A stretch of DNA of 64,000 nucleotides from Bdellovibrio bacteriovorus (GCF_001592745.1 NZ_LUKD01000001.1:1756848-1820847); one strand, 5' to 3'. Positions 16,143-25,882 are shown, numbered from the stretch's first letter. Notes: generated by a model from the letters alone, not told the origin. Numbers and translations are program-made.

Positions 16143-16490
16143 GTGGCTAAGAAATTATACGTAGGCAACTTGCCTTATTCAGTAGATGATGAAGCTCTTC
16201 ATCAGCACTTCGCACAATTCGGTGCGGTTGATTCAGCAAAAGTAATCATGGACAGAGAAACAGGCCGTTCAAAAGGTTTCGGCTTCGTTGAAATGGCTGA
16301 TGATAACGCAGCTGACACTGCTATCGAAAAAGCTAACGGCATTGAACTTTCAGGCCGTGCTATCAACGTTTCTGAGGCTCGTCCTCAAGCTCCTCGCGAG
16401 GGTGGTCCTCGTCGTGGTGGCTTCGGTGGCGGTCGCGGTGGCGGCGGTGGTGGTCGTGGTTTCGGTGGCCCTCGCGGTCCTCGTAACTAA
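16143..16490 (+). CDS. RRM-domain RNA-binding protein with Gly-rich tail
   Basis: The GTG at 16143 has GGAGG 7 nt upstream and gives VAKKLYVGNLPYSVDDEAL, the normal beginning of this family; an upstream ATG at 16077 would add 22 unrelated residues. The 115-residue protein has RNP2 (LYVGNL) and RNP1 (KGFGFVEM), then a tail rich in Gly and Arg (RGG-like) from about residue 80. Similar small RRM proteins in cyanobacteria and proteobacteria act in cold response or mRNA handling. A long structured leader precedes it and a strong terminator follows. Confidence 0.9.
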   Translation: MAKKLYVGNLPYSVDDEALHQHFAQFGAVDSAKVIMDRETGRSKGFGFVEMADDNAADTAIEKANGIELSGRAINVSEARPQAPREGGPRRGGFGGGRGGGGGGRGFGGPRGPRN

Positions 16491-16534
16491 GACGCCCGAA
16501 GTTTGACTTAGTCAGACTTGTCATAGTGTCTAAC

Positions 16535-16569
16535 AAAAGGTCTCATAGTTCTTCTATGAGACCTTTTTT
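16535..16569 (+). terminator. terminator of the RRM gene, overlapping the tesA start
   Basis: AAAAGGTCTCATAG pairs with CTATGAGACCTTTT over a 5-nt loop, followed by a T-run. The ATG proposed for the next gene (16556) lies in the second arm of the stem. Confidence 0.85.
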
Positions 16570-17179
16570 ATTTTCACGTCGAAGTATTTTAGTTTTCTCT
16601 CTTTTTCTATTCACAAGTTCCTTTTCTTACGCGCAAAAAAAACTGATCGTCTTGGGGGATTCACTCACCGAAGGTTATGGCGTGGCGAAGGATGCAGCTT
16701 ATCCCGCGCTTCTTGAAAAAAAATTGCACGAGTCCGGAAAGAAAGAATGGACCGTGGTGAATTCCGGAGTCAGTGGTTCAACAACGGCGTCCGGTATTTC
16801 CCGCATGAAGTGGCTTTTTAAATCCAAGCCCGAAGCCGTGTTGCTTGTACTGGGCGCGAATGATGGCCTTCGTGGATTGAAAATCGAAGACAGCCAAAAA
16901 AATCTTTCTGAAGCAATAGAGTACGCAAATTCTCAAAAGGTGCGCGTGATTTTAGGCGGGCTTTATATGCCACCTAACTATGGTGTCGCCTACACCGACA
17001 AATTTAAAAAAATGTACGAGTCATTGGCAAAGAAGTACAAAGTTACTTTTATTCCTTTTGTCTTAGACAAGGTTGCCGGAAATCCAAAATACAATTTAGC
17101 AGACGGCATTCATCCCAATGAAGAAGGCCATAAGATTATCGCTGAAAATATCTTCCAAGTTCTGAAGGGGGAGCTGTGA
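16556..17179 (+). CDS. tesA: SGNH/GDSL arylesterase-lysophospholipase, TesA-like
   Basis: The protein has a signal peptide (MRPFLFSRRSILVFSLFLF then SSFSYA) and the SGNH blocks: block I VLGDSLTEGYG (catalytic Ser), block III LGANDGLRG (Asn), and block V DGIHPNEEGH (Asp-His). TesA is a periplasmic thioesterase/lysophospholipase/arylesterase. The start is uncertain: ATG 16556 lies in a terminator stem and lacks a clear ribosome site; GTG 16526 adds ten residues. It overlaps the ABC ATPase gene by 4 bp, the same tesA-ybbA-ybbP association known in E. coli, though there tesA is divergent. Confidence 0.88.
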   Translation: MRPFLFSRRSILVFSLFLFTSSFSYAQKKLIVLGDSLTEGYGVAKDAAYPALLEKKLHESGKKEWTVVNSGVSGSTTASGISRMKWLFKSKPEAVLLVLGANDGLRGLKIEDSQKNLSEAIEYANSQKVRVILGGLYMPPNYGVAYTDKFKKMYESLAKKYKVTFIPFVLDKVAGNPKYNLADGIHPNEEGHKIIAENIFQVLKGEL

Positions 17180-17841
17180 GCTTAGTTCTTAATGATGTCC
17201 GTAAAAGTTTCCGCCAAGGTGAAACTGAAATTCAAGTTCTTAAGGGTTTGGATGTTTCTATTGAGCCAGGCCAAGTCGTCTCTATCGTCGGACAATCGGG
17301 GAGTGGTAAGTCGACGTTGCTTTCAATCCTGGCGGGGCTAGAAAGAGCTGACGGCGGTGAAATCCTTGTCGATAAAGTGAACCTGACGCCTTTAAGTGAG
17401 CAAGAAATCACTCTTTTCCGTGCGCAAAATATTGCCATCGTTTTTCAGCAATATCATTTGATCGCCCACTTAACGGCTTTAGAAAACGTCATGCTGGCTT
17501 TAGAAATTTTAAAGATTGAGGGCCCTCGCGAAAAAGCCAAAGAAGCCTTGGAAGAATTAGGTTTAGGCCATCGTTTGAATCACTTCCCGAGTCAATTGAG
17601 TGGCGGTGAGTGCCAGCGTGTCGCCATCGCCAGGGCGTTGGTGGTAAAGCCGAAAATCCTTTTGGCTGACGAACCAAGCGGAAATTTAGATACGCATACA
17701 GGTGATAAAGTGATGGATGTCTTCTTTGATATCGTTCGCAAACATAAGATCACTACAATCCTTGTCACTCACAGTGAAGCTTTGGCAAAAAAATGTGAAA
17801 GGACTCTTCGTCTTGAAGAGGGCCGCTTGAGGGAAGTCTAA
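17176..17841 (+). CDS. ybbA: ABC transporter ATPase, YbbA/LolD type
   Basis: The 221-residue ATPase has Walker A (GQSGSGKST), Q-loop (VFQQYHL), signature (LSGGECQRVAIARAL), Walker B (ILLADEPSGNLD) and H-loop (VTHS). The insert PSGNLD is typical of the MacB/LolD/YbbA branch that drives periplasmic or outer-membrane lipid and peptide handling rather than cytoplasmic import. Starts at GTG overlapping the tesA stop, ends overlapping the permease start by 1 bp, so the three are coupled. Confidence 0.93.
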   Translation: MSLVLNDVRKSFRQGETEIQVLKGLDVSIEPGQVVSIVGQSGSGKSTLLSILAGLERADGGEILVDKVNLTPLSEQEITLFRAQNIAIVFQQYHLIAHLTALENVMLALEILKIEGPREKAKEALEELGLGHRLNHFPSQLSGGECQRVAIARALVVKPKILLADEPSGNLDTHTGDKVMDVFFDIVRKHKITTILVTHSEALAKKCERTLRLEEGRLREV

Positions 17842-20387
17842 TGTTAATCAGACTGGCAGTCCGTGAACTTCTGCGCAGCTGGCGCTTCGGTTTGTTTTTT
17901 ATTTTTAATTTAAGCTTAGGCCTTACTGGTTTTGTTTCTTTGCAAGCTTTCAACACGGCTTTAGAAAAAGAGATCACCGCCAACGCGAAATCCATCTTAT
18001 CTGCGGATCTGGCTGTATCTGCTCGTCGTGAGTTGACGGACGAGGAAGTACAGAAGATGCGTGGCGTGTATCCTAGGGGGACAGAAGAATCTAAAGTCTA
18101 TGAATTCTTTGCGATGATCAATTCCGCAAAAGGATCTCGTCTGGTTTTAGTGAAGGCGATCGATTCTGCTTATCCGTTTTATGGAGAGCTCGAGCTTGAA
18201 TCCGGCAATGTCATTAAGAATGACACTGAGAAATCCATCATGCAGTCCGAGACGACCTGGATCTACCCCGAGCTGAAGTCTCAATTAGGCCTTGATACGG
18301 GTGATGAAATTACACTGGGTAATTTAAAGCTCAAGATCACTGATTTAGTAAAAAAAGACGCGACTCAAACTTTCCGCGCGGCCAATCTCGCCCCGCGTAT
18401 CTTTATCAATCGCGAACTTTTGCCAAAGTCAGGTCTTCTTCAATTCGGCAGTACTTTTACTTTGGCGTACCTTCTAAAACTTCCGGTGCCGACGGATGAA
18501 TTGGTTTTACGTGAAAGCATGTATCAGGCTTTGTCTGATCCTGCTGTGAATGTGGATACTCCCTCTTCCGCAGGTGAGGACTCTGGTAGGCAGTTGGGTT
18601 ATCTGTCCGACTATTTGGGACTTGTTTCCATCGTAGCCCTTTTCATGTCTGCTTTAGGGGCCGCCTATATTTATCGCTTGTTTCTTTCGACTCGAATGAA
18701 AGAGATTGCGATCTTAAGAACCTTGGGTTTGCAAAGCTGGCAGGCAGTCAGTGTTTATATCTTGCAGGCTTCTTTGCTGGGGTTGATCGCCACTATCCCG
18801 ACGCTCATTTTAAGCCACTTGATCTTACCAGTCTTAAGTGGGCTTCTTTCAAGCTTTACACCCTTTGATTTACAGCCGCACGTAAATGTTGAAGCGATGC
18901 TGGTTTGTCTTTTCATGGCGATCTTTGGAAGTTTCATTGTGAGCTTGCCATTCTTGGTTAAAATCTTTGATCTTCGAGCTAATAAACTTTTCAGTGAAGA
19001 AAAATTCGCGGTGGGAGAGGGCACAAGAAGATATTGGACGTTCTTGCCAAGTTTGATTCTTTTTTACTTCTTAAGCGTTTATCAGGCTCATTCTTGGAAA
19101 ACCGGCAGTGCTTTTGTCGGCGCGATGATCGCGGTAATCGTACTTCTGCTGATTATCGGTTACGCAACTGTGAAGCTTGCGGGAATGCTAAAACACTTCC
19201 GCCGTTGGTTTTTAAAGTTCAGTTTCTTAAGTCTTTCTCGCCGAGCGGGAGCAAGCCTTGCGATCTTTGTTGCGTTAGGTCTTGGAGCTTTGCTGATCAA
19301 TATTCTGCCTCAACTAAAAAACTCGCTCCAGGCGGAATTCCAATTTGAAGGACGTGGAAAAGTTCCTTCTCTTTTCATGTTTGATATTCAAGATGAACAA
19401 CTTCCTGGGGTTCAGCAGGTTTTGGATAAAGACCAAGTTCAGGCTTTGGGACTTTCGCCGTTGGTGCGTGCACGCATCTTGAAAGTGAACGGCCAAGACT
19501 ACGAAAGAAAAATTGAAGAACAAGGCTTTAAGACCCGTGAAGAAGAACGGGAAGCTCGCTTCCGCAATCGCGGGGTGAATCTTTCTTACCGTCACGATCT
19601 TTCCGCATCGGAATACATTGTTGAAGGACGTCCTTTTTCGGGAAACTTTAATCCAGACACTCAAACCAAAGCCGAACTTTCAGTGGAAGTGCGTTTTGCT
19701 GATCGCATGGGTTTTCATGTGGGCGACACTTTGGTTTTTGACGTTCAAGGGGTTGAGGTCGAAGGGCAGATCATAAATCTGCGCAAAGTAAAATGGACAA
19801 GCTTTCAGCCGAATTTCTTTATCTTGGTGCAAAACGGTGTCCTTAATGAGGCACCGAAAACCTGGATTGCAGCGATTCCTTTCTTACCAGAAGAAAAGCG
19901 TGCACAGTTGCAAAACGAAATCGCGGCGACGTTTTCAAATGTCTCGGTGATCGATGTGGTCCGTGCTGTGGATGATGTTTTGAAAACGGCGGAAAAAATG
20001 AGTTGGTCACTGGAGCTGATGGCCGCTTTAGCACTAATAACCGGATATATCGTTCTTTTCTCGATTGTTCGCAGTCAGATCAAGCTGCGTCGTTGGGAAC
20101 TCAATATGCTTAAAATTCTGGGGGCTTCTGGAGGGGAAGTTGCAAGCTTCATTCTTGTGGAATTTGCCTTCTTGTCTTTCCTTTCGGCGTTAACCGGCGC
20201 TCTTTTAAGCATTGTCGTGAGTTTTTCTTTGAACACCTTCATTTTTGAAGGCGACTTTAAGCTTTCTTGGGCACAGCCGTTGATCTCGGTTTTGATTATC
20301 ACGGCATTAAGCTTATTGATTTCTTTCCTTGCAAGCCTAGATATTGTAAAAGAGAGTGCTCTGGGTATCTTGCGCGAGGAAAAGTAA
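17841..20387 (+). CDS. ybbP: ABC transporter permease, YbbP/FtsX superfamily
   Basis: The 848-residue product has one N-terminal membrane helix, a large periplasmic domain (about 45-250), then membrane groups near 265-370 and 410-510, a second periplasmic domain (about 520-725) and a final three-helix FtsX domain. This matches YbbP. With YbbA it probably moves or extracts lipids or small hydrophobic molecules across the envelope, with TesA as a hydrolase partner; the cargo is unknown. It starts with ATG overlapping the ATPase stop and is followed 4 bp later by tsaC. Confidence 0.9.
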   Translation: MLIRLAVRELLRSWRFGLFFIFNLSLGLTGFVSLQAFNTALEKEITANAKSILSADLAVSARRELTDEEVQKMRGVYPRGTEESKVYEFFAMINSAKGSRLVLVKAIDSAYPFYGELELESGNVIKNDTEKSIMQSETTWIYPELKSQLGLDTGDEITLGNLKLKITDLVKKDATQTFRAANLAPRIFINRELLPKSGLLQFGSTFTLAYLLKLPVPTDELVLRESMYQALSDPAVNVDTPSSAGEDSGRQLGYLSDYLGLVSIVALFMSALGAAYIYRLFLSTRMKEIAILRTLGLQSWQAVSVYILQASLLGLIATIPTLILSHLILPVLSGLLSSFTPFDLQPHVNVEAMLVCLFMAIFGSFIVSLPFLVKIFDLRANKLFSEEKFAVGEGTRRYWTFLPSLILFYFLSVYQAHSWKTGSAFVGAMIAVIVLLLIIGYATVKLAGMLKHFRRWFLKFSFLSLSRRAGASLAIFVALGLGALLINILPQLKNSLQAEFQFEGRGKVPSLFMFDIQDEQLPGVQQVLDKDQVQALGLSPLVRARILKVNGQDYERKIEEQGFKTREEEREARFRNRGVNLSYRHDLSASEYIVEGRPFSGNFNPDTQTKAELSVEVRFADRMGFHVGDTLVFDVQGVEVEGQIINLRKVKWTSFQPNFFILVQNGVLNEAPKTWIAAIPFLPEEKRAQLQNEIAATFSNVSVIDVVRAVDDVLKTAEKMSWSLELMAALALITGYIVLFSIVRSQIKLRRWELNMLKILGASGGEVASFILVEFAFLSFLSALTGALLSIVVSFSLNTFIFEGDFKLSWAQPLISVLIITALSLLISFLASLDIVKESALGILREEK

Positions 20388-20390
20388 TCA

Positions 20391-21407
20391 ATGATGACGC
20401 CGAACGAGGCATTAGCAAAAGCGAAAACAATCTTGGATGAGGGGGGAGTTATTGGACTTCCCACCGAGACTGTTTACGGTTTAGCCGCTCGTATTGACAT
20501 CCCTTCGGCGATCGAAAAGATCTTTACCACGAAAGAACGTCCTTTTTTTGATCCCTTGATCGTTCACGTCGCCTCTATTGAACAAGCAAAAAAAGTGACG
20601 GCCTATTGGGGGCCCGCAAGTCAGGCATTGGCCGAAGTTTTCTGGCCGGGACCCTTGACAATGATTTTGCCGCGAGATCCTTCCGTAAATCTGATGATCA
20701 CGTCGGGCTTAGACTCTGTCGGATTGCGCATGCCGAATCACCCCTTGGCTTTAGAGCTTCTTCAGCAAGTGGGAGTTCCGTTGGCGGCGCCGAGTGCGAA
20801 TAAGTTTGGTCGGACCTCTCCGACTTCGGCAAGCCACGTGCGTGTGGAGTTTAAAAACGAAAACGTTTTCGTTGTAGATGGCGGAGATTGCCAAATTGGT
20901 ATTGAGTCGACCGTTTTATTAGTTCGTCACCGTCCCGACAAAGTAGAGCTTTCCATTTTAAGACGCGGGCATATTTTAAAGTCGGATATCGCGAAAGTTC
21001 TTAGCGATAAGGGTTTTACTTTTGAATTTATTGAGCAAGTGGATAAGCGCGAGTCGCCGGGGCACATGAAGCATCATTACATGCCTCCAGTCCCTCTTAT
21101 TGTCTGCCTTGATCCTCAACGAGACGCCGCCGATGTTCTTAAAGAAGTGAATCAAAAGATCAACCAGCTTCCCGATGAGATCGAAAGCATTAAGATCATA
21201 AAACCCAAAGGTGGAATCGCGACACATGCGGTTTTGCGTTTGTCCGAGGACCCCTTGCTAGCGACGCGCGAATTTTACGGAAAACTTCGCGAAGTGGCAG
21301 CCCAAGGTCCAGACTGCATTCTATTCTATCGCGAAGCCCATCAGGCGGGTGAAAGATGGGAATCCCTGTTTGATCGTCTGAATAAAGCCGCTTCACTGAT
21401 TCTGTAG
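20391..21407 (+). CDS. tsaC: L-threonylcarbamoyladenylate synthase (Sua5 type)
   Basis: The 338-residue product has the YrdC fold (GGVIGLPTETVYGLAARID at the start; PSANKFGRTSPTSASHV near 136; VVDGGDCQIGIESTVL near 160) and a C-terminal Sua5 domain of about 110 residues with the linker ESPGHMKHHYMPPVPL. It makes threonylcarbamoyl-AMP from Thr, bicarbonate and ATP for t6A37 in tRNA. The longer Sua5 form is normal in many bacteria. It sits 4 bp after ybbP, likely cotranscribed without functional link. Two adjacent ATGs can both start. Confidence 0.93.
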   Translation: MMTPNEALAKAKTILDEGGVIGLPTETVYGLAARIDIPSAIEKIFTTKERPFFDPLIVHVASIEQAKKVTAYWGPASQALAEVFWPGPLTMILPRDPSVNLMITSGLDSVGLRMPNHPLALELLQQVGVPLAAPSANKFGRTSPTSASHVRVEFKNENVFVVDGGDCQIGIESTVLLVRHRPDKVELSILRRGHILKSDIAKVLSDKGFTFEFIEQVDKRESPGHMKHHYMPPVPLIVCLDPQRDAADVLKEVNQKINQLPDEIESIKIIKPKGGIATHAVLRLSEDPLLATREFYGKLREVAAQGPDCILFYREAHQAGERWESLFDRLNKAASLIL

Positions 21408-21506
21408 GAACTTTGTTAGTGTCTAACAACAGAATCCTAAAAGACTTCTGACAATTTTGCATTTTAAAGATCGCTACACTGAAGTTGATTAAAAGGGAGG
21501 GGCCTT

Positions 21507-22382
21507 ATGATCAACTCGCTAGCGTACACCAGCCTTGAGCGTGTTTCCTTGAATCTGCAGTCGTTCTATCAACTGCGCCTAAACCGTATCCACAAATTCA
21601 AACCTAAAGTTGAAATTCGCAGCGAGGTAGGCCCTTTCGAAATCAAGACCGTCACCAATGTTGACGAGCTGAAGGAAGCTCTGGCTTTACGCTATGAAGT
21701 GTTCCATCGCGAAATGCTGGGTAAAAAAGCCCTGCACGGCGTGGATGTGGATGAGTTCGACTTTGACTGTGATCATTTAATTATTAAAGAAAAGCGTTCG
21801 GACAAGATTGTGGGCACTTACCGATTGAATTGCTCTTTGTTCACTCAGAACTTTTATTCCTCTAAAGAGTTCATGATGAGCAATATTATGCAGCAACCGG
21901 GAGTGAAGCTTGAATTGGGGCGCGCGTGCATCCACAAGGATCATCGCCGTGGAATTTTGATCTCTCTTCTTTGGAAGGGGATCGCGGAATACATGGCAGC
22001 CACCGAAGCGAAGCTTCTTTTCGGTTGTGCGACGGTGAAAACCGATGATCCGCGTGATGCCGCTTTGTTAACTCGTTATTTTGAAGAAGAAGGACGCGTG
22101 TTTTCAAACTTCCGCACTCGTCCGACTTTAGCTTTCACGATGCCTATGCTTAGCTATTTCTTGGACGAAGTTCGAGGCCCTCTCACGGAGACTCAGAGAG
22201 CTCAGGCCGAAGAACTTCTTCCACCTCTTTGTCGCGCTTATTTAAAGATTGGCGCTTCTTTAGGTGGAGAGCCGGCATGGGATCGCGAATTTCAGTGCAT
22301 CGATTTCTTGACGATTCTTCAGCGCGAGGATCTCAACAGAACTTTGTGGAAAAAGTTCAAGCTGGATGAGACTCAAGTATAG
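21507..22382 (+). CDS. OlsB-like N-acyltransferase (ornithine lipid type)
   Basis: The 291-residue protein has a GNAT-like core of the hemolysin/OlsB family: FEIKTVTNVDELKEALALRY, EVFHREMLGK, DHLIIKE, GTYRLN and LELGRACIHKDHRRG, the last being the acyl donor site. OlsB transfers 3-hydroxyacyl groups from ACP to ornithine in the first step of ornithine lipid synthesis. No OlsA-type partner is adjacent, but a PlsC-like acyltransferase lies at 28.9 kb. An N-terminal extension of about 35 residues is unusual. GGGAGGGG precedes the start. Confidence 0.75.
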   Translation: MINSLAYTSLERVSLNLQSFYQLRLNRIHKFKPKVEIRSEVGPFEIKTVTNVDELKEALALRYEVFHREMLGKKALHGVDVDEFDFDCDHLIIKEKRSDKIVGTYRLNCSLFTQNFYSSKEFMMSNIMQQPGVKLELGRACIHKDHRRGILISLLWKGIAEYMAATEAKLLFGCATVKTDDPRDAALLTRYFEEEGRVFSNFRTRPTLAFTMPMLSYFLDEVRGPLTETQRAQAEELLPPLCRAYLKIGASLGGEPAWDREFQCIDFLTILQREDLNRTLWKKFKLDETQV

Positions 22383-22404
22383 TTTTTGATTTGCCACATT
22401 AAGG

Positions 22405-22433
22405 GGCCTGTGAGTTTTATCACAGGCCTTTTC
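22405..22433 (+). terminator. terminator after the OlsB-like gene
   Basis: GGCCTGTGA and TCACAGGCC pair over a 6-nt loop and are followed by TTTTCTT. It separates the acyltransferase from the ku gene. Confidence 0.85.
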
Positions 22434-22487
22434 TTCGTTTTGTGTCCTTCCCTGATCCCGACTACTTTTATAGAGATAGGAGGGAGT

Positions 22488-23348
22488 ATGCGTTCAAATA
22501 TTTGGAAGGGCAGTATCAGCTTTGGTCTTTTGAATATTCCCGTTTCACTGCAAAGTGCCCAGCAGGACAGAGACATCCACTTCTCACTTCTAGATGGAAA
22601 AGATCTTTCCCATATTCAGTATCGAAAGATCAACGCTAAAACCGGTCGTGAAGTTCCCTATGACCGTATTGTCAAAGGCTTTGAATACAAATCAGGCCAA
22701 TACGTTGTCATGAACGACACGGATTTTGATAGAGCCAATCCCAAAGCAACAAAGACCATCGATATTGAGGATTTTGTTTTGCTTGATGAGATTGATACGA
22801 TGCTTTTTGAAAAGCCCTACTACTTGGCTCCACAAAAAGGCGCCGAGAAAGGCTACTTCCTTTTAAAAGAAGCTTTAGAGCACACAAAAAAAGTCGCTGT
22901 CGCTAAAATTGTTATTCGTACAAAGCAACATCTTTGCGCCATCATGGCACGTGGAGATTATCTTGTCTTAGAGCTTTTGCGTTTTGCACACGCCGTGAAG
23001 GACATTAAAGAAGTCGATTACATGAAAGAAGTGAACAAAAAAGTGAACTTCAGTGATCGAGAGCTCAAGATGGCCGAAGACTTGATCAAGGGCATGACAT
23101 CGAAATGGAAGCCTGAAAAATACAAAGACACCTATTACGAAGACTTGATGAAGCGTATCCAAGCCAAAGTAAAACAAGGCAAAGGAAAGTTTGTCGAAGA
23201 AGCTCCCAAAGAAGAACGCGTGGAAGAATCTACGAATGTCGTCGATCTCTTGCCACTTTTAAGAAAAAGTATCGAAGCCAAAAACAAGAAGGAAAGAACT
23301 TCTTCCCGTGCGCCGACGAAGCGTGCGGCTAACTCCAGTCGGAGGTAA
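22488..23348 (+). CDS. ku: Ku protein for non-homologous end joining
   Basis: AGGAGG lies right before the ATG at 22488, giving MRSNIWKGSISFGLLNIPVS, the standard bacterial Ku start; an earlier ATG would add 34 residues through the terminator. The 286-residue protein has the Ku core (DIHFSLLDGKDLSHIQYRKI, VPYDRIVKGFEY, KPYYLAPQKG) and a basic Lys/Arg-rich C-terminus that binds DNA and LigD. It forms a homodimer ring on double-strand ends. The ligD gene follows after 2 bp. Confidence 0.95.
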   Translation: MRSNIWKGSISFGLLNIPVSLQSAQQDRDIHFSLLDGKDLSHIQYRKINAKTGREVPYDRIVKGFEYKSGQYVVMNDTDFDRANPKATKTIDIEDFVLLDEIDTMLFEKPYYLAPQKGAEKGYFLLKEALEHTKKVAVAKIVIRTKQHLCAIMARGDYLVLELLRFAHAVKDIKEVDYMKEVNKKVNFSDRELKMAEDLIKGMTSKWKPEKYKDTYYEDLMKRIQAKVKQGKGKFVEEAPKEERVEESTNVVDLLPLLRKSIEAKNKKERTSSRAPTKRAANSSRR

Positions 23349-23350
23349 GC

Positions 23351-25882
23351 ATGCCTCTTCGTGAGTACGTTAAAAAACGCGATTTTAAAATTACGTCCGA
23401 ACCAAAATCCACGCCTCGTCGAAACAAGAAGGCCAAAGATGACACCCTGATGTTCGTGGTGCAAGAGCATCATGCGTCGCATTTGCATTATGATTTTCGC
23501 CTAGAATTTAACGGCGTTTTAAAAAGCTGGGCCGTTCCGAAGGGTCCGTCTCATGATCCAAAGATCAAACGGTTAGCGGTAGAAGTCGAAGATCATCCTG
23601 TATCGTACGGTTCTTTCGAAGGGGTGATTCCGGAAAAGCAATATGGAGCAGGTCGCGTTTACATCTGGGATACCGGTACCTGGGAACCAATCGGCAGCGT
23701 GCGTGAAGGGCTGAAGAAAGGGCATCTGGAGTTTAAGCTTAAAGGTAAAAAGCTGCATGGCCAGTGGATGCTTTTAAGAACGGGTCGTCCTGCCAGCGGC
23801 AGTAAGTCGCAGTGGCTTTTGGTTAAAAGAACTGATGAATATGTGATTCCAAATGATGAGGTCGTTCCGATTGAAGATGAAAAGGGGAATGTTCGTCGTT
23901 CAGCACGAGCGACTTCATCACCTTCAAAAAAAAAGTCGGCAAGCCCCGCCAAAAGAGCAGTCAAAGAAAAGAGAAAAGTAAAAGCGCTGCCTGAATTTAT
24001 TAAGCCCATGCTCGCGGAATTAGTCACAGATGTTCCCGAAGGCACAAAGTGGATTCATGAAACAAAATTCGATGGCTATCGCACCCAAGCTCACTTTGAA
24101 AAAGGAAAGCTCAAGCTTTTCACGCGAAGCGGTTTGGATTGGACAGAGAAATACCCCGGTATTGAAAAAAGTCTTAAGCAGCTGTCGGTGGCAAACGCCA
24201 TCTTAGATGGTGAAATCGTAGTTTTAGATAAAGAAGGACGCAGCGATTTTCAGAAGCTTCAAAATTCTTTGAAAGCTCACGACGTGAATAACCTTGTTTA
24301 TTATGTTTTCGATTTGTTGTTCTTAGATGGTGAGGACTTAAGAGAGCGTCCTTTGATCGATCGCAAAGAACTTTTACAAGAAGTTATCACGGATCTCAAC
24401 GAACCGCTGATTCGATATAGCGATCACATGGCCGGTTTCGGCAAAGATCTGTTCAAAGAGGCTTGTGATTATCAGCTCGAAGGTATCATTTCCAAAGATC
24501 AAGATAGCACTTATCAATCTCGTCGGGGCAGTTCGTGGGTTAAAGTGAAGTGCAAACTTCATCAGGAGTTCGTCATCGGCGGGTACACCGAAGGCACGGG
24601 AGCTCGTTCCTCATTTGGTGCTTTGCTTTTAGGTGTCTATGAAGGTGATCAGCTTCGTTACGTGGGAAAAGTGGGAACAGGGTTCACTGAAAAATCAATC
24701 GAAGACATTTTAAAGAAGCTATCGCGAAGGGAACAAAAGACATCTCCCTTTGATATTAAATCCCCCCGCGAAAGAGGAACTCATTGGTTAAAACCGGGCT
24801 TGGTGGCTGAAGTGACTTTTGGAAATTGGACTTCGGATAAAATTTTAAGAACGGCCGTCTTTCATGGATTGCGGGAAGATAAAGCTGCTAAAGAGATCCA
24901 TATCGAAAAAGCCAAGCCGCTTGAAGAGGTTTTAGAAGAATCGCCTTCATCTAAGAAAAAAACCTCTAAGAGAGCTAAGTCTTCAAAAAAGCAAGAGGTC
25001 ACAGAAGAATACTTGCGGGGTGAAATTTCTAATCCCGATAAGATTCTTTACGCGAAGGAAAAGATAACTAAACTTCAGGTCGCAAAATTTTATCAAGATC
25101 ACGCGGATCTTATTCTTCCGCATGTGAAAGACCGTCCACTGAATCTTTTGCGTTGTCCAGAGGGGACATCTAAACAATGCTTCTTTCAAAAACACATCGC
25201 CGGAACGGTGCCAGAATCTATCACGCCTGTGAGTATTAAAGAAAAAAGTGGCACGAAGGCTTATCTGACTTTGGATTCACCAGAAGGTCTTCTGGCGCTT
25301 TCCCAGATGGGGGCGTTTGAAATCCATGTGTGGGGATCGCGTCGAGAGACTGTCGAACATCCAGATCTTATAGTGATGGATTTCGATCCGGGACCGGGAA
25401 TCTCTTGGAAGCAGGTCGTTCAGTCCGCAGAAGATTTGAAGCAGATACTGGACGATTTAGGATTAAAAAGTTTTCTCAAAGTTTCCGGGGGCAAAGGACT
25501 GCATGTGCACATTCCCGTAGCTCCCATCTATAGCTGGGATCAAATCAAATCCTTCTCGCAAACCTTGGCGCAGGAAATGGCCCACCGAAATCCTGATATG
25601 TACACAACGACTATTTCTAAGAAAGCTCGGGATAAAAAAATATTCGTGGATTATTTGCGGAACGGACGAGGCGCGACGGCGGTGATGCCGTATTCACTTC
25701 GTGCCCGAGATAAAAGTGCCGTGGCGATGCCGATTGCTTGGAAGGACTTAAGAAAAATCAAGGCGCCTGATCAATTCACTTTAGAAAAAGCTATTGAACA
25801 CCTTAAACATCGTAAGGTCGACCCGTGGAAGGACTACTTTAAGTACAATCAAAAAATCTCGATCTTAAAGCCGGTCCTATGA
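23351..25882 (+). CDS. ligD: multifunctional DNA ligase D
   Basis: The 843-residue product has all three modules in the Pseudomonas-like order. A 3-prime phosphoesterase comes first (about 30-170; FVVQEHHASHLHYDFRLEF). A Lys/Ser-rich linker leads to the ATP-dependent ligase (about 215-520; nucleotidyl Lys-239 in ETKFDGYR). The Prim-Pol domain is last (about 555-835; VMDFDPGP with the metal-binding Asp pair). It fills gaps and seals breaks held by Ku. The stop overlaps the ppc start as ATGA, so repair and ppc are translated together. Confidence 0.96.
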   Translation: MPLREYVKKRDFKITSEPKSTPRRNKKAKDDTLMFVVQEHHASHLHYDFRLEFNGVLKSWAVPKGPSHDPKIKRLAVEVEDHPVSYGSFEGVIPEKQYGAGRVYIWDTGTWEPIGSVREGLKKGHLEFKLKGKKLHGQWMLLRTGRPASGSKSQWLLVKRTDEYVIPNDEVVPIEDEKGNVRRSARATSSPSKKKSASPAKRAVKEKRKVKALPEFIKPMLAELVTDVPEGTKWIHETKFDGYRTQAHFEKGKLKLFTRSGLDWTEKYPGIEKSLKQLSVANAILDGEIVVLDKEGRSDFQKLQNSLKAHDVNNLVYYVFDLLFLDGEDLRERPLIDRKELLQEVITDLNEPLIRYSDHMAGFGKDLFKEACDYQLEGIISKDQDSTYQSRRGSSWVKVKCKLHQEFVIGGYTEGTGARSSFGALLLGVYEGDQLRYVGKVGTGFTEKSIEDILKKLSRREQKTSPFDIKSPRERGTHWLKPGLVAEVTFGNWTSDKILRTAVFHGLREDKAAKEIHIEKAKPLEEVLEESPSSKKKTSKRAKSSKKQEVTEEYLRGEISNPDKILYAKEKITKLQVAKFYQDHADLILPHVKDRPLNLLRCPEGTSKQCFFQKHIAGTVPESITPVSIKEKSGTKAYLTLDSPEGLLALSQMGAFEIHVWGSRRETVEHPDLIVMDFDPGPGISWKQVVQSAEDLKQILDDLGLKSFLKVSGGKGLHVHIPVAPIYSWDQIKSFSQTLAQEMAHRNPDMYTTTISKKARDKKIFVDYLRNGRGATAVMPYSLRARDKSAVAMPIAWKDLRKIKAPDQFTLEKAIEHLKHRKVDPWKDYFKYNQKISILKPVL

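Noticed and set aside
21420-21440. Repeated word GTGTCTAACAA at 21420 and 16526
   Set aside because: Only 11 bases shared, with unlike surroundings; likely coincidence.
22386-22487. Upstream extension of Ku by 34 residues
   Set aside because: The extension reads through a terminator hairpin; AGGAGG fits the ATG at 22488.
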